Made by a program: the position numbers and the translations under genes. Shown in pieces: positions 8,123-16,253 of a DNA stretch of 22,888 nt. Origin of the DNA: SYIM01 sp039800205 (GTDB taxonomy: Bacteria > Pseudomonadota > Gammaproteobacteria > Burkholderiales > Burkholderiaceae_E); the NCBI GenBank assembly GCA_039800205.1, contig JBDLRB010000162.1, forward strand, positions 1-22,888. Reading direction: 5' to 3'. How positions within the stretch are numbered: the first letter of the stretch is position 1; every line of letters starts with the position of its first letter. The notes under the pieces were generated by a model that searched no databases, was not told where the DNA came from, and was given only the letters and a program-made list of their open reading frames with translations.

Positions 8123-10327
8123 CTAACGACGCCGGGTGGAGACCACCCCAGACACCTGTCCGAGCGCAGCAAGCGTCGCCGTCAATTGCCTTGCGTCGCT
8201 CACCTCGATCGTGAATCTCATCATGGCCTGCTGACGTCTTGACTGGGTCTGCGCGGCGGTGACATTGATTCGATCCCGTGCGAAGACGTCCGAAATATCG
8301 CGCAGCAGACCCTGACGATCGTGAGCGAGAATTTCAATATCGGCCGCGAAGCGGGCGGATCCGCCTGCATTCGATTGAGCATGCCCATCCCAATCCGTCT
8401 CAATTCGACGTTCCGGCGAAAGGGCAATCAACCGGGCGAAGGTTGCGCAGTCGGCTCGATGCACCGAGACGCCGCGTCCACGCGTTACGAATCCCTCAAT
8501 CCGATCGGGCGGCACAGGCCGACAGCACCGGGCCAATTGGGTCAGGAGGGCGTCCATCCCGACGATCAAGACGCCCGACCGCCCTCCTGCAGGATGAGCG
8601 GAACGACCGAGCAGGGCCTCGGGGGCCAGATCCTCCTCCGGAACGCCCGGACTTTGAGGCGATGCGGATCCCGCATTGCCCGGTCCAGCGCTCGCCCTGA
8701 CCGCCTCCTCGATCTGCCGCGGACCGATTTCGTCGCGCGAGACGGCCACGAACATCGTCAAGACGTCGGGCTGTCCGAGTCGCCTCGCGAGATCCTCGAA
8801 GGCGAGCGCCGTACGCCCCTCGCGCTGGAGAATGCGCTCGATCCGCTCCCGGCCCGCTGCCTGGTCGCGTTCGAGATCAAGCGCGTTGAACCACTGCCGG
8901 ACCTTTGTGCGTGCACGTGCGCTGGCCAGGTAGCCCAGCGCTGGATTGAGCCAGTCCCGGGACGGCCCGGCTGAAGCCCCCTCCTTCGCGCTCAGAATCT
9001 CGACGGTCTGGCCGCTGTCCAGCACACGATTCAGTGGGACCAGTTGCCCGTCCACTCGAGCACCGCGGCAACGATGGCCCAGGCCGCTGTGCACATGGTA
9101 GGCAAAGTCGATTGGGGTCGAACCAGGGGGCAATTCAATCACCCGCCCCTGCGGTGTCAGCGCGTAGACCGGGGACCGCCCCTCCGAATGCAGACGGGCC
9201 TCGCCACTGCCGAGCGCCTCGCCAACCTCCCTCTGCCAAGCGAGGAGGGCCCGGACCCACTCGACGGTCCGAGCCGCCTCGAGATCACTCACGGTGGTCT
9301 CCAGCGATCCGCCCTTGGGACGCTCCTTGTAGCGCCAATGCGAAGCGACCCCATATTCCGCGGCCTCGTGCATCGCCAGCGTTCTGATCTGTACCTCCAG
9401 GGGCAAACCGTCCGAAGCGGTCACCACCGTGTGCAACGAGCGATACCCGTTTGCCTTGGGCCGGGCGATGTAGTCATCGAACTCGGATTCGATCACGGTC
9501 CACAGTTGATGGACCTGATCAAGTGCCTGGTAGCACTGGTCAACCGTCTGCACAATGACCCGCAAGCCCCGGAGGTCAAGGATGCCTTCGAGCGGCCGCT
9601 GCTTTTTCAGCATCTTTGAGTGAATGCTGTACAGGTGCTTCGGTCGCCCGGACACACTCGCCGGGACGCCAGCGGCGTTCAAGGCCCTGGACAACATCGC
9701 GGCAGACTGCTCAATGAAGGCTTCACGTTCAGCCCGCTTGGATTCGAGCTGACGAGCCAGCGAGCGATAGGTCTCGGGCTCCAGAAACCGAAACGACAGA
9801 TCCTCGAGCTCCCACTTGATCTGCCAGAGCCCCAGTCGATTCGCAAGCGGCGAAACAATCCTGAGCGTCTCCTCGCTTACTGCACGCGGCGGATCGTCAC
9901 GACGGGCCGCGTGATCCCTCATGGCCTGAAGCCGCCAGGCCAGAAACAGCAGCACGACGCGGATGTCGTCGGCCATTGCAAGCAACATCCTTCGGAGCGG
10001 TTCCTGCTGCGAGCCGGCCCGATGAATCAGGCCGGAGTCACCGCTCAGCCTGAGGACCTGCCGCATCCGGTCCACCAAGCGGGCCACCGAAGGGTCGACC
10101 CGATCCCGGATCAGTACAATCGGAAACAGATCCTGGGGTTCGATGAGCCACGCTGCGGCCTGCGCCGCCTGGTCAACCCCCAACTCGGCCAGGATGGCCG
10201 CCGTCGAGCGGGCCTGATGGCGGATTCCGGCCTCGATCGGATCGTCAGCCGCTGCGCTATGCTCACTCGCCGCGCTGACGAGCCGGCTGGCAAGGTCCAG
10301 GAGATCGGGCGGGCTTTCAGTATTCAT
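8123..10327 (-). CDS. relA: Monofunctional (p)ppGpp synthetase RelA
   Basis: RelA makes (p)ppGpp from GTP/GDP and ATP on ribosomes stalled with uncharged tRNA. The frame is open to 10873, but conserved sequence starts at the ATG at 10327 (MNTESPPDLLDL), giving 734 aa. The hydrolase-like domain has lost the His-Asp pair (LIEPQDLF at 61-68 where SpoT has LLHDVIED). The synthetase has EFDDYIARPKANGYRSLHT at 282-300; the acidic ExDD is the mark of monofunctional RelA. A TGS domain lies near 386-448, the Cys motif ARCCRPVPPDRIEGFVTRGRG near 599-619, and an ACT domain near 660-732. No clear ribosome site precedes the ATG. Its start is only 24 bp from divergent mtfA. Confidence 0.95.
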   Translation of the reverse strand: MNTESPPDLLDLASRLVSAASEHSAAADDPIEAGIRHQARSTAAILAELGVDQAAQAAAWLIEPQDLFPIVLIRDRVDPSVARLVDRMRQVLRLSGDSGLIHRAGSQQEPLRRMLLAMADDIRVVLLFLAWRLQAMRDHAARRDDPPRAVSEETLRIVSPLANRLGLWQIKWELEDLSFRFLEPETYRSLARQLESKRAEREAFIEQSAAMLSRALNAAGVPASVSGRPKHLYSIHSKMLKKQRPLEGILDLRGLRVIVQTVDQCYQALDQVHQLWTVIESEFDDYIARPKANGYRSLHTVVTASDGLPLEVQIRTLAMHEAAEYGVASHWRYKERPKGGSLETTVSDLEAARTVEWVRALLAWQREVGEALGSGEARLHSEGRSPVYALTPQGRVIELPPGSTPIDFAYHVHSGLGHRCRGARVDGQLVPLNRVLDSGQTVEILSAKEGASAGPSRDWLNPALGYLASARARTKVRQWFNALDLERDQAAGRERIERILQREGRTALAFEDLARRLGQPDVLTMFVAVSRDEIGPRQIEEAVRASAGPGNAGSASPQSPGVPEEDLAPEALLGRSAHPAGGRSGVLIVGMDALLTQLARCCRPVPPDRIEGFVTRGRGVSVHRADCATFARLIALSPERRIETDWDGHAQSNAGGSARFAADIEILAHDRQGLLRDISDVFARDRINVTAAQTQSRRQQAMMRFTIEVSDARQLTATLAALGQVSGVVSTRRR

Positions 10328-10351
10328 TTGTCGATTATCGCGCTCATCATC

Positions 10352-11185
10352 ATGTTTCAGAAGCTGTTCGGCCGCCCAGGCCAGCGTCGTATCGCCGAGT
10401 CCGTCTGGGCTCAAGCCCTCGACCAGATGCCATTCAATGGACGGCTCAACGAGGCCGAACGCGAAAGGCTCGTCGAGCGGGCCCAGTACTTTGTCAGTCG
10501 AAAGACCTTCAGCGGCGCGAACGGATTTGTCGTTGACGATTCTGTTCGAGCCGGAATCGCGCTCCAGGCCTGCTTGCCCATCATCGAGATCGGGGTCGAG
10601 GCCTATGATGATTTCGTCGAGATCATCATCTACCCTGACCGATTTCTCGCGCCGCGCAGTCGAGTCGACGAAGCGGGGGTCGTGCACGAAGCGATCGAGG
10701 AACTCTCGGGCGAGGCGATGGACGGCGGCCCCGTGGTCCTCGCCTGGCCCGACCTGAATCCCGGCGCAGCCCCCGGCGCAAGTGTTGTGATCCACGAATT
10801 CATCCACAAACTCGACATGCTGGATGGCGAAGCCGACGGCGTCCCGCTCCTGCCATACGGCCGTCGAACACACTGGATGCGGGTGCTGGACGAGGCCTAT
10901 GAGCAGTTTTGTGATGCCCTCGACGATGTGGAGGCGTCCATCCCGATCGACGTAGATCCCGAATCATCGGCCGCAGACGCGTATTTTTCCGAACTGCCGC
11001 TCGACCCCTATGCAGCCACCGATCACGCGGAATTCTTCGCGGTCTCTGGAGAGGTGTTCTTCACCCATCCCGAGCAGCTTGCGAGGCAGTTTCCCGACTT
11101 GTTCTCGATCTATCGAGCCTATTTCGGCTTCGATCTGCTGAGGGGGCAGGACTGTGAGGTTCCGCCTCGTACAGCTTCACGCTGA
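10352..11185 (+). CDS. mtfA: Zinc-dependent peptidase MtfA (M90 family)
   Basis: MtfA is a cytosolic zinc peptidase that in E. coli binds the glucose-repression regulator Mlc. The 277-aa product has the zinc motif HEFIHKLD at 148-155 (ligands His148 and His152, base Glu149) and the downstream third-ligand region DHAEFFAVSGEVFF at 224-237 with Glu227. Upstream, ALQACLPIIEIGVEAYDDFVEIIIYPDRF matches the family core (CLPVLELGL...IYP in E. coli). The frame is open from 9620, but everything before the ATG at 10352 overlaps relA on the other strand and is not family-like. No obvious ribosome site. The last 9 bp overlap the tail of the convergent 11177-12019 gene. Confidence 0.92.
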   Translation: MFQKLFGRPGQRRIAESVWAQALDQMPFNGRLNEAERERLVERAQYFVSRKTFSGANGFVVDDSVRAGIALQACLPIIEIGVEAYDDFVEIIIYPDRFLAPRSRVDEAGVVHEAIEELSGEAMDGGPVVLAWPDLNPGAAPGASVVIHEFIHKLDMLDGEADGVPLLPYGRRTHWMRVLDEAYEQFCDALDDVEASIPIDVDPESSAADAYFSELPLDPYAATDHAEFFAVSGEVFFTHPEQLARQFPDLFSIYRAYFGFDLLRGQDCEVPPRTASR

Positions 11186-12019
11186 GGCGGGCTCATCCGG
11201 TCGGAGATTGGATACTGTGGGAATCCGTACAGCGATCGTATCGATTTCAGCCAGAAGACCCGCACCCAGCGCGGTGCCATGCACTGAGAGATGCGCACCC
11301 AACTGGATTGCCTGTAGGAGCTCAGCCTCACGAAGCCCCAGTTCAAACGCGTAATAAATCGCGCGACTCAAGGCGAGCGGATCGTAGCCTGTGAAACAGG
11401 CATGCAGGGCCACATCGATCAAGGCTCGATCCGGCTCCGACAAGCCCTGCTCGGGACGCCCATCTTCGATCAGATCGCGCATCAGCGTTGCAAATCCTGG
11501 ATCCCATCGATCAAGGAAACGAACCACATCAGCCCCGGCGCGATGACGAAAGCGCCGGCTGCCATCATCGCTGCCGGGCGACTCTACGGCGTCGGTGTCG
11601 ACACCCACGCCCCCAGACTCATCTGGAAGAGGGGGGCACGAACGCGCCGCTTGGGCCAGTACACCGACGGCCTGACACATGCGGTCCATACCCTGCAACG
11701 CCACTCGATGAAAAACGTCATGAAGCTCACCACAGGTCGCGCCAGCCTTGAGCGCAAGTTCGATGTGGAGCTTCAACCCTGCACTGAACAGATGCGTTGC
11801 AGACGCATCAAGGGCCACATAAATCAACTCAACCAACCGTGGGGGCAGCGGGCCGTGCTCGGCCGGATGACCCGCGTACGACGCGTAGCGCTCGAGAAAC
11901 CGAGGATTTTCGCGTAATAAGGCCTCCGTCCAGGGCCTCCAGTAACCACGACGGGCAATAAACCTGGACTTGATCGACTCGAGATCAAGGACGCCGTCAG
12001 GATCGCTGTCTGTGCTCAT
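11177..12019 (-). CDS. Two-domain carboxymuconolactone decarboxylase-family protein
   Basis: The 280-aa product looks like two AhpD/CMD-like helical units in one chain: unit 1 near residues 60-125 (LVELIYVALDASATHLFSAGLKLHIELALKAGATCGELHDVFHRVALQG) and unit 2 near 195-260 (DRALIDVALHACFTGYDPLALSRAIYYAFELGLREAELLQAIQLGAHLSVHG). The linker (130-160) is low in complexity. Neither unit has the CxxC redox pair of AhpD; unit 1 keeps a His (LKLHIE) where the family often has one. It is the last gene of the operon, and its ATG overlaps the preceding stop (ATGA). Such proteins in catabolic clusters may act as decarboxylases, isomerases or hydrolases. The reaction cannot be named. Tail overlaps mtfA by 9 bp. 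Confidence 0.8.
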   Translation of the reverse strand: MSTDSDPDGVLDLESIKSRFIARRGYWRPWTEALLRENPRFLERYASYAGHPAEHGPLPPRLVELIYVALDASATHLFSAGLKLHIELALKAGATCGELHDVFHRVALQGMDRMCQAVGVLAQAARSCPPLPDESGGVGVDTDAVESPGSDDGSRRFRHRAGADVVRFLDRWDPGFATLMRDLIEDGRPEQGLSEPDRALIDVALHACFTGYDPLALSRAIYYAFELGLREAELLQAIQLGAHLSVHGTALGAGLLAEIDTIAVRIPTVSNLRPDEPASA

Positions 12020-13257
12020 ACGTACCCGCTCCGCAGGACCTGGCCCGTCACGAACTGGGCTCGCGGACCAGCGATGAAGTGAATCAACTGTTCCAGACCT
12101 GCCGACGAGTCCGTGGGGCCGACCTCAATCGCATTCACTCGAAGCGCACGCTGAGCCAACTCGCACGCAAGGGTCGCGATCAGCATCCGAGCCGCCGCAT
12201 GCAGCCCCGCACGAACCTCGCTGCGTTCACCGGAGAACTCGCTCGGTAACAAAAGCGTAAGACTCGCCCGCTCAGCATGATGAAGTGCGAACTCGCTCAC
12301 TGCTTGATGGAGTTCGAAGAGCAAGGGCTCAGCGCCACTGGCGGGTCGCCGATGTTCCTGGACGAAATCATCTAATCCCAGAAGCCTTGAATCAACAATC
12401 GCGGCATACCCGCGTGCTGGAAACATGGACGTCGAAGGAGCGTCGGAGCGGTGCAAAAAGCGAACAGGGTCTCGATATTGGATCGAGACGGGTGAATCCT
12501 GGGGGCATGGCGCGATCAACGCAGGATCGAAATCAGCGCTCCCGCCATACACCGACGAGCCTCCACATACGCGAAACGTCTCGCCGGACAAAGCCTCCCG
12601 GTCGACGTTGGCCAGGAAGACAATCGCATCGGCGACCTCCTGAGGCTTTGCCATTCGCCCAAGCGGAATGCGCGCCACCGCACGGCGGGGGTCGAGTCGA
12701 CCGCTTTGAATCAGACGATCAACCAGTTCGGTTCGTACGAAACCCGGACAAAGCGTATTGATCATCGGACCGTCAGGATCAGCCGCAGCCACCCGCGACC
12801 TCGCAATGAGCCCGGCTTTGGTCGCGCTGTAGTAGCCCCTGAACGGAATCGCGCGCAACCCTGCGCCAGAAGCAACATTAACCACTCTTGACCGATGACA
12901 GAGGAGCGGACGAACTGCCCTCAGCACAGCAAACGGAGCGCGCAGATTCAAGTCGAGCAAACTGAGCTGGGCGAATGGGGACTGCTCGACAAGTGGCTGA
13001 GCGCGATCATCCGACGCGCCTGCGTTGTTGACCAGGACATCGATCGCTTCGTCCAGGCGACCCAAGGACTCGATCCCGTCAGATCGAGTCAAATCAACCA
13101 CTGCCGTCGAGTGACGACCACCGAGAACATCCCGAAGTTCCTCGAGCCTCGCGGCATGATGATCGACCAGAAGACATCGCCAACCTTCAGCCGCAAATCT
13201 GAGCGCTGCCGCACGCCCGATCCCTGATGCCGCCCCGGTAATCAGTACCGTTTTCAC
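12016..13257 (-). CDS. SDR oxidoreductase fused to a degenerate SDR-like domain
   Basis: The first 240 residues are a complete classical short-chain dehydrogenase: cofactor motif TGAASGIG at 7-14, NNAG at 77-80, Asn104, catalytic Ser130, Tyr143 and Lys147, and a PGFVRTEL loop at 171-178. Residues about 250-413 form a second, shorter unit that keeps SDR C-terminal features (LACELAQRALRVNAIEVGP at 363-381 and FVTGQVLRSG at 402-411) but has no Gly-rich cofactor motif and no YxxxK. It is therefore probably a structural half rather than a second enzyme. It starts with GTG (13257) 36 bp after the previous gene, and its TGA overlaps the next ATG. Substrate unknown; an alcohol or hydroxyacyl dehydrogenase is likely. 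Confidence 0.83.
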   Translation of the reverse strand: MKTVLITGAASGIGRAAALRFAAEGWRCLLVDHHAARLEELRDVLGGRHSTAVVDLTRSDGIESLGRLDEAIDVLVNNAGASDDRAQPLVEQSPFAQLSLLDLNLRAPFAVLRAVRPLLCHRSRVVNVASGAGLRAIPFRGYYSATKAGLIARSRVAAADPDGPMINTLCPGFVRTELVDRLIQSGRLDPRRAVARIPLGRMAKPQEVADAIVFLANVDREALSGETFRVCGGSSVYGGSADFDPALIAPCPQDSPVSIQYRDPVRFLHRSDAPSTSMFPARGYAAIVDSRLLGLDDFVQEHRRPASGAEPLLFELHQAVSEFALHHAERASLTLLLPSEFSGERSEVRAGLHAAARMLIATLACELAQRALRVNAIEVGPTDSSAGLEQLIHFIAGPRAQFVTGQVLRSGYV

Positions 13258-13293
13258 CTGACTTTGCGCCCGGTAAGTTGAGCCAACCGACTG

Positions 13294-14064
13294 CTACAGA
13301 TTGGCGAACGTGATCCCACCATCGAGCACCAGCGCTTGCGCCGTGATGAAGCCCGCATCGTCGCTGACCAGGAAACCGATTCCACGAGCGATGTCGTCGA
13401 CGTTGCCCAAGCGGCCGAGGGGAGTCGCAGCAACCCTCCGAGCATCCCGCTCGGCGTCGCGGTTACGCAGGGTGCCCTCGGTCGGGATCGCAGACGGACA
13501 AACGGCATTCACCCTGATCCTGCGGGACCCCAACTCCGCCGCAGCTGCCCTTGTGATGCCAAGCACCCCAGCCTTGATTCCCGAGTACACAACCGACGAA
13601 TGCGGCGATCGCAAGGCGGCGGTCGAAGCCACATTGACGATTACGCCCCCTCGCTCGCCATCCATCGCAGCGGCAGCTGCCTGTATCCCCCACATCACGC
13701 CAGTGAACCCAATCGCAATCATACGATCGACCGTTTCGGGAGCAATGTCGGGAACCGCCTGATAGCGAACCCATGCTGCATTGTTCACCATGATGTCCAA
13801 GCGGCCTCCCAATTCAAGCGTCCGGGCAACCGCTGCGTGCATACCGTCCCGGCTCGCAACGCTCTGGGTCACGCCGAACGCTCGGCCCCCGGCCGCCTGA
13901 ATGCGCGCCACCGACGCCTCCACCAGATCATCTCTCAAATCGTTGACACCGACAACGGCGCCTCGATGAGCAAGATGCGATGCAGTTGCACGGCCAATCC
14001 CATTGCCGGCGCCCGTGATGAGAGCGACTCGGCCCTCAAGATCCCGCTTGGTCGTATTGGACAT
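13294..14064 (-). CDS. SDR family NAD(P)-dependent oxidoreductase
   Basis: This 256-aa protein is a complete classical short-chain dehydrogenase. It has the Rossmann motif TGAGNGIG at 17-24, NNA at 94-96, NVAS with catalytic Ser147, the YSGIK active site with Tyr160 and Lys164, RIRVNAVCPSAIPT at 182-195 and a C-terminal ITAQALVLDGG typical of FabG-like enzymes. An Asp after the second beta strand (VGVNDLRDD) hints at NAD rather than NADP use, which is inference. The start ATG is 3 bp after the stop of the small acyl-CoA dehydrogenase subunit. It probably oxidises a hydroxyacyl-CoA or a ring alcohol in the same pathway. Confidence 0.9.
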   Translation of the reverse strand: MSNTTKRDLEGRVALITGAGNGIGRATASHLAHRGAVVGVNDLRDDLVEASVARIQAAGGRAFGVTQSVASRDGMHAAVARTLELGGRLDIMVNNAAWVRYQAVPDIAPETVDRMIAIGFTGVMWGIQAAAAAMDGERGGVIVNVASTAALRSPHSSVVYSGIKAGVLGITRAAAAELGSRRIRVNAVCPSAIPTEGTLRNRDAERDARRVAATPLGRLGNVDDIARGIGFLVSDDAGFITAQALVLDGGITFANL

Positions 14065-14067
14065 CGC

Positions 14068-15045
14068 TCAAACCTCTTCGGTCAGACGCTGACCGAGATC
14101 GTATAGTGCCTGCCGAGTGCCGAATGCGGCGTCGAGCGCCCTGATCGCTCGAAGCGCCCCGTGCAGAGGCACATCCCAGGTGAAGCCCATTGCACCATGC
14201 AGGTGAATCGCACGCTCAAGCACAAACGCCCCGTGCTCAATGACCCCGGCGAGAGCCGAACGACTGTCTCGATCCATTCCGAACTCATCCGCAGAGGCTA
14301 CGCGAGCGATTGAGGCCGACATCAACTCGACGCGCAACTGCATTCGAGCCAACTGATGGCGCACCGCCTGGCGCGCGGAAAGCGGCCCACCAAACTGAAC
14401 CCGCATCGTCGCGTGTTCGGCGGTGCGCTGCAAGGCGGAACGCGCCGCACCCGAAACCTCGGCAGCACACAGCAACTGGATCGAGTGCAATAGCGCCAGG
14501 CTCTGGCGCTTGTCCAGTCGAGCGACAACCATCGGCTCCTGGTCGGCCCAGCGAGCCCAGACTTCAGGCCAGTGCGGATCGAGCACCGCAACCTCTGAGA
14601 GTTCCAGGGACGACCGATCGAGCAGCGCCGCCCCCTCTCCGGTCCTCACCAGCAAATAGTCCGCCATGTTGATCGCTCGGGCAGGGCCCGCGATTCCCTC
14701 CTCGAGGCTCCCTTGCCACGCTACGGCTGCAATACGCTCGCCGCGAGCCATCTCGCCGCCCGCTCTGGTGCCGGCAAGGGCCGCCGAAAGTACCATCTGC
14801 TCAACCAAGGGCCACCTAAGCTGCAAAGCGCCCGCAGCCTCTGCGACCACCAGCGCGTCACGTAGTCGCAGACCCAGTCCACCGGCGGCCTCATCGGTCA
14901 ACAAGGCGGTCAGTCCGGCTCCGGCGAGAACGCTCGCGGTTGATTTCAGATCTCCTGAAAGCGCATCCGAAATCGCCGCCTCAGCCGCCGCACGCAGTTC
15001 ATGAACGCCCAGCGCCTGATCGCTCAAATCACTTGTTGATGACAT
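14068..15045 (-). CDS. Acyl-CoA dehydrogenase, small/partner subunit
   Basis: This 325-aa acyl-CoA dehydrogenase-fold protein lacks the usual FSEPDAGSD flavin/substrate loop. It keeps the FAD-contacting MRVQFGGPLSARQAVRHQLA block (214-233) and the C-terminal HLHGAMGFTWDVPLH region (281-295). That is the pattern of the smaller subunit in two-gene heteromeric dehydrogenases such as the mycobacterial ChsE pairs. The neighbour at 15048-16253 has the complementary set. A TTG at 15051 overlaps the upstream stop, but ATG 15045 has AAGGA six bases upstream and is preferred. It should act with its partner to form the alpha-beta double bond in an acyl-CoA, using FAD and electron-transferring flavoprotein. 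No etf genes are in the window. Confidence 0.87.
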   Translation of the reverse strand: MSSTSDLSDQALGVHELRAAAEAAISDALSGDLKSTASVLAGAGLTALLTDEAAGGLGLRLRDALVVAEAAGALQLRWPLVEQMVLSAALAGTRAGGEMARGERIAAVAWQGSLEEGIAGPARAINMADYLLVRTGEGAALLDRSSLELSEVAVLDPHWPEVWARWADQEPMVVARLDKRQSLALLHSIQLLCAAEVSGAARSALQRTAEHATMRVQFGGPLSARQAVRHQLARMQLRVELMSASIARVASADEFGMDRDSRSALAGVIEHGAFVLERAIHLHGAMGFTWDVPLHGALRAIRALDAAFGTRQALYDLGQRLTEEV

Positions 15046-15047
15046 GC

Positions 15048-16253
15048 TCAATCCTTCGGTAACTTCAGGATGCGCTGCGCGATCACGTCAAGCTGTATTT
15101 CCGAGGTCCCGGCGTAAATCGTTTCCGCTCTAGAAAACAGATAGGCCTGAGTGAAGTAATCGCGGGCCCGGCGGGCGAGCGCGCTGGCGTCCGGCCGAAC
15201 GTGAGCCACCAAACTGCGAGCAAAGCCAGCAAATTCCTGATGGCACTCCGACCAGAACAGTTTAGTCAGCGATCCTCGCGCGCCGATCTCCGAGCCTTTC
15301 ATCAGCAGGTCGACGGTATTCTCAACCAGTCCCTTCAGACCATCGATTCGAACGAGCCACTCACCCGCTTGCCTGACAACGCCATGGTCCAGCAAACGGG
15401 CGAGCCTCGGGTCGGACTTTAGCGCTCTCAACAGAAACCGGAGTTCGGCCTCGAATCGCCATGCGCGATACATACGGTTGGTCGCCCGCTCGATCGATAG
15501 CACACGGGCAGCCGCCGACCAGCCCTCATCCGGGGCGCCCAGCCGCGCACGATCAGGCAGACGAACATGATCGAAATAAACCTGCGCAAACGAATCCTTG
15601 CCATCCATTGAACGGATCGGCACGACCCGGATACCTGGGGTATCCATCGGCACGGCGAACATCAACATGCCTCGATGCTTGTCTGCTACAACACCCGTTC
15701 GAGTCAATAGCAAACAGTAGTGCGCCTTGGCTGCACCACTGGTCCAGATCTTCTGCCCGTTAATCAGCCAACCATCACCGTCAGGCTGGGCACGCGTACG
15801 CAACCGTGCGAGATCAGAACCGGCATCCGGCTCCGAGAACCCCTGGCACCAGTACTGCTCCATCCTCAGGATCGGACCCAGAAAGGCTTCCTGCTGCTCC
15901 AGGGTGCCGACCCCGAGAATGATCGGCCCAGCAAGCTCCTTGCCGATTGAGCTCACACTTTCGGGCATCAAGACTCGACCGATTTCCTTGTTGACCGCCA
16001 AATGCTCGGCGATCGAGCATCCCCGCCCCCCGAACCTCGTGGGCCACGTCATACCCGCGAGGCCGGCCGAGTACATCTTGGCTTCGAACTGCCGGCAGGT
16101 CTCGGTCGAGGGCGGTTGCCACTCCTCGTTGTCGGCCCGCATGTGAGCTGGCACCTGCTCAGCGAGCCACCCCCGCGCATACCGCCGCCAGACCTCGGGC
16201 CCGGCTGTCCCAATCGGCACGAGACTCGGTTCGTCTTGCCCGCCATTCGCCAT
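15048..16253 (-). CDS. Acyl-CoA dehydrogenase, large subunit
   Basis: The 401-aa product has the acyl-CoA dehydrogenase core: GMTWPTRFGG at 67-76, CQGFSEPDAGSDLARL at 136-151, INGQKIWTSGA at 164-174 and the C-terminal YAGTSEIQ at 380-387. The residue that is the catalytic Glu in medium-chain enzymes (Y-E-G-T) is Ala381. A Glu occurs in LSIER (Glu255), the helix-G place used by isovaleryl- and long-chain-type enzymes. The usual R-x-QFG FAD-contact motif is absent here and present in the next gene, arguing for an obligate heteromer. ATG 16253 shares one base with the ligase stop (TGATG) and has GGAGG nine bases upstream; the TTG at 16256 is a less likely start. Confidence 0.9.
   Translation of the reverse strand: MANGGQDEPSLVPIGTAGPEVWRRYARGWLAEQVPAHMRADNEEWQPPSTETCRQFEAKMYSAGLAGMTWPTRFGGRGCSIAEHLAVNKEIGRVLMPESVSSIGKELAGPIILGVGTLEQQEAFLGPILRMEQYWCQGFSEPDAGSDLARLRTRAQPDGDGWLINGQKIWTSGAAKAHYCLLLTRTGVVADKHRGMLMFAVPMDTPGIRVVPIRSMDGKDSFAQVYFDHVRLPDRARLGAPDEGWSAAARVLSIERATNRMYRAWRFEAELRFLLRALKSDPRLARLLDHGVVRQAGEWLVRIDGLKGLVENTVDLLMKGSEIGARGSLTKLFWSECHQEFAGFARSLVAHVRPDASALARRARDYFTQAYLFSRAETIYAGTSEIQLDVIAQRILKLPKD
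15052..15056 (-). promoter_or_regulatory. Ribosome binding site of the small dehydrogenase subunit
   Basis: The minus strand has AAGGA, six bases before the ATG at 15045, inside the end of the large-subunit gene. It favours ATG 15045 over the overlapping TTG at 15051. Confidence 0.55.

Noticed and set aside
9620..10351. Long in-frame extension upstream of mtfA
   Set aside because: It lies wholly antisense to the conserved part of relA and has no MtfA-like sequence. The family starts near the ATG at 10352.
10328..10873. 182-codon in-frame extension upstream of relA
   Set aside because: It is antisense to the catalytic part of mtfA and does not resemble RelA. The true N-terminus is at 10327.
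12016..13257. Possible frameshifted pair of separate SDR genes
   Set aside because: The frame is continuous through the linker and the second unit lacks any cofactor motif in all frames I inspected, so a fused protein with a degenerate half fits better than a sequencing error.
13336..14106. 256-codon plus-strand frame opposite the SDR gene
   Set aside because: It is antisense to an SDR with all catalytic motifs, and has low-complexity composition and no recognisable domain.
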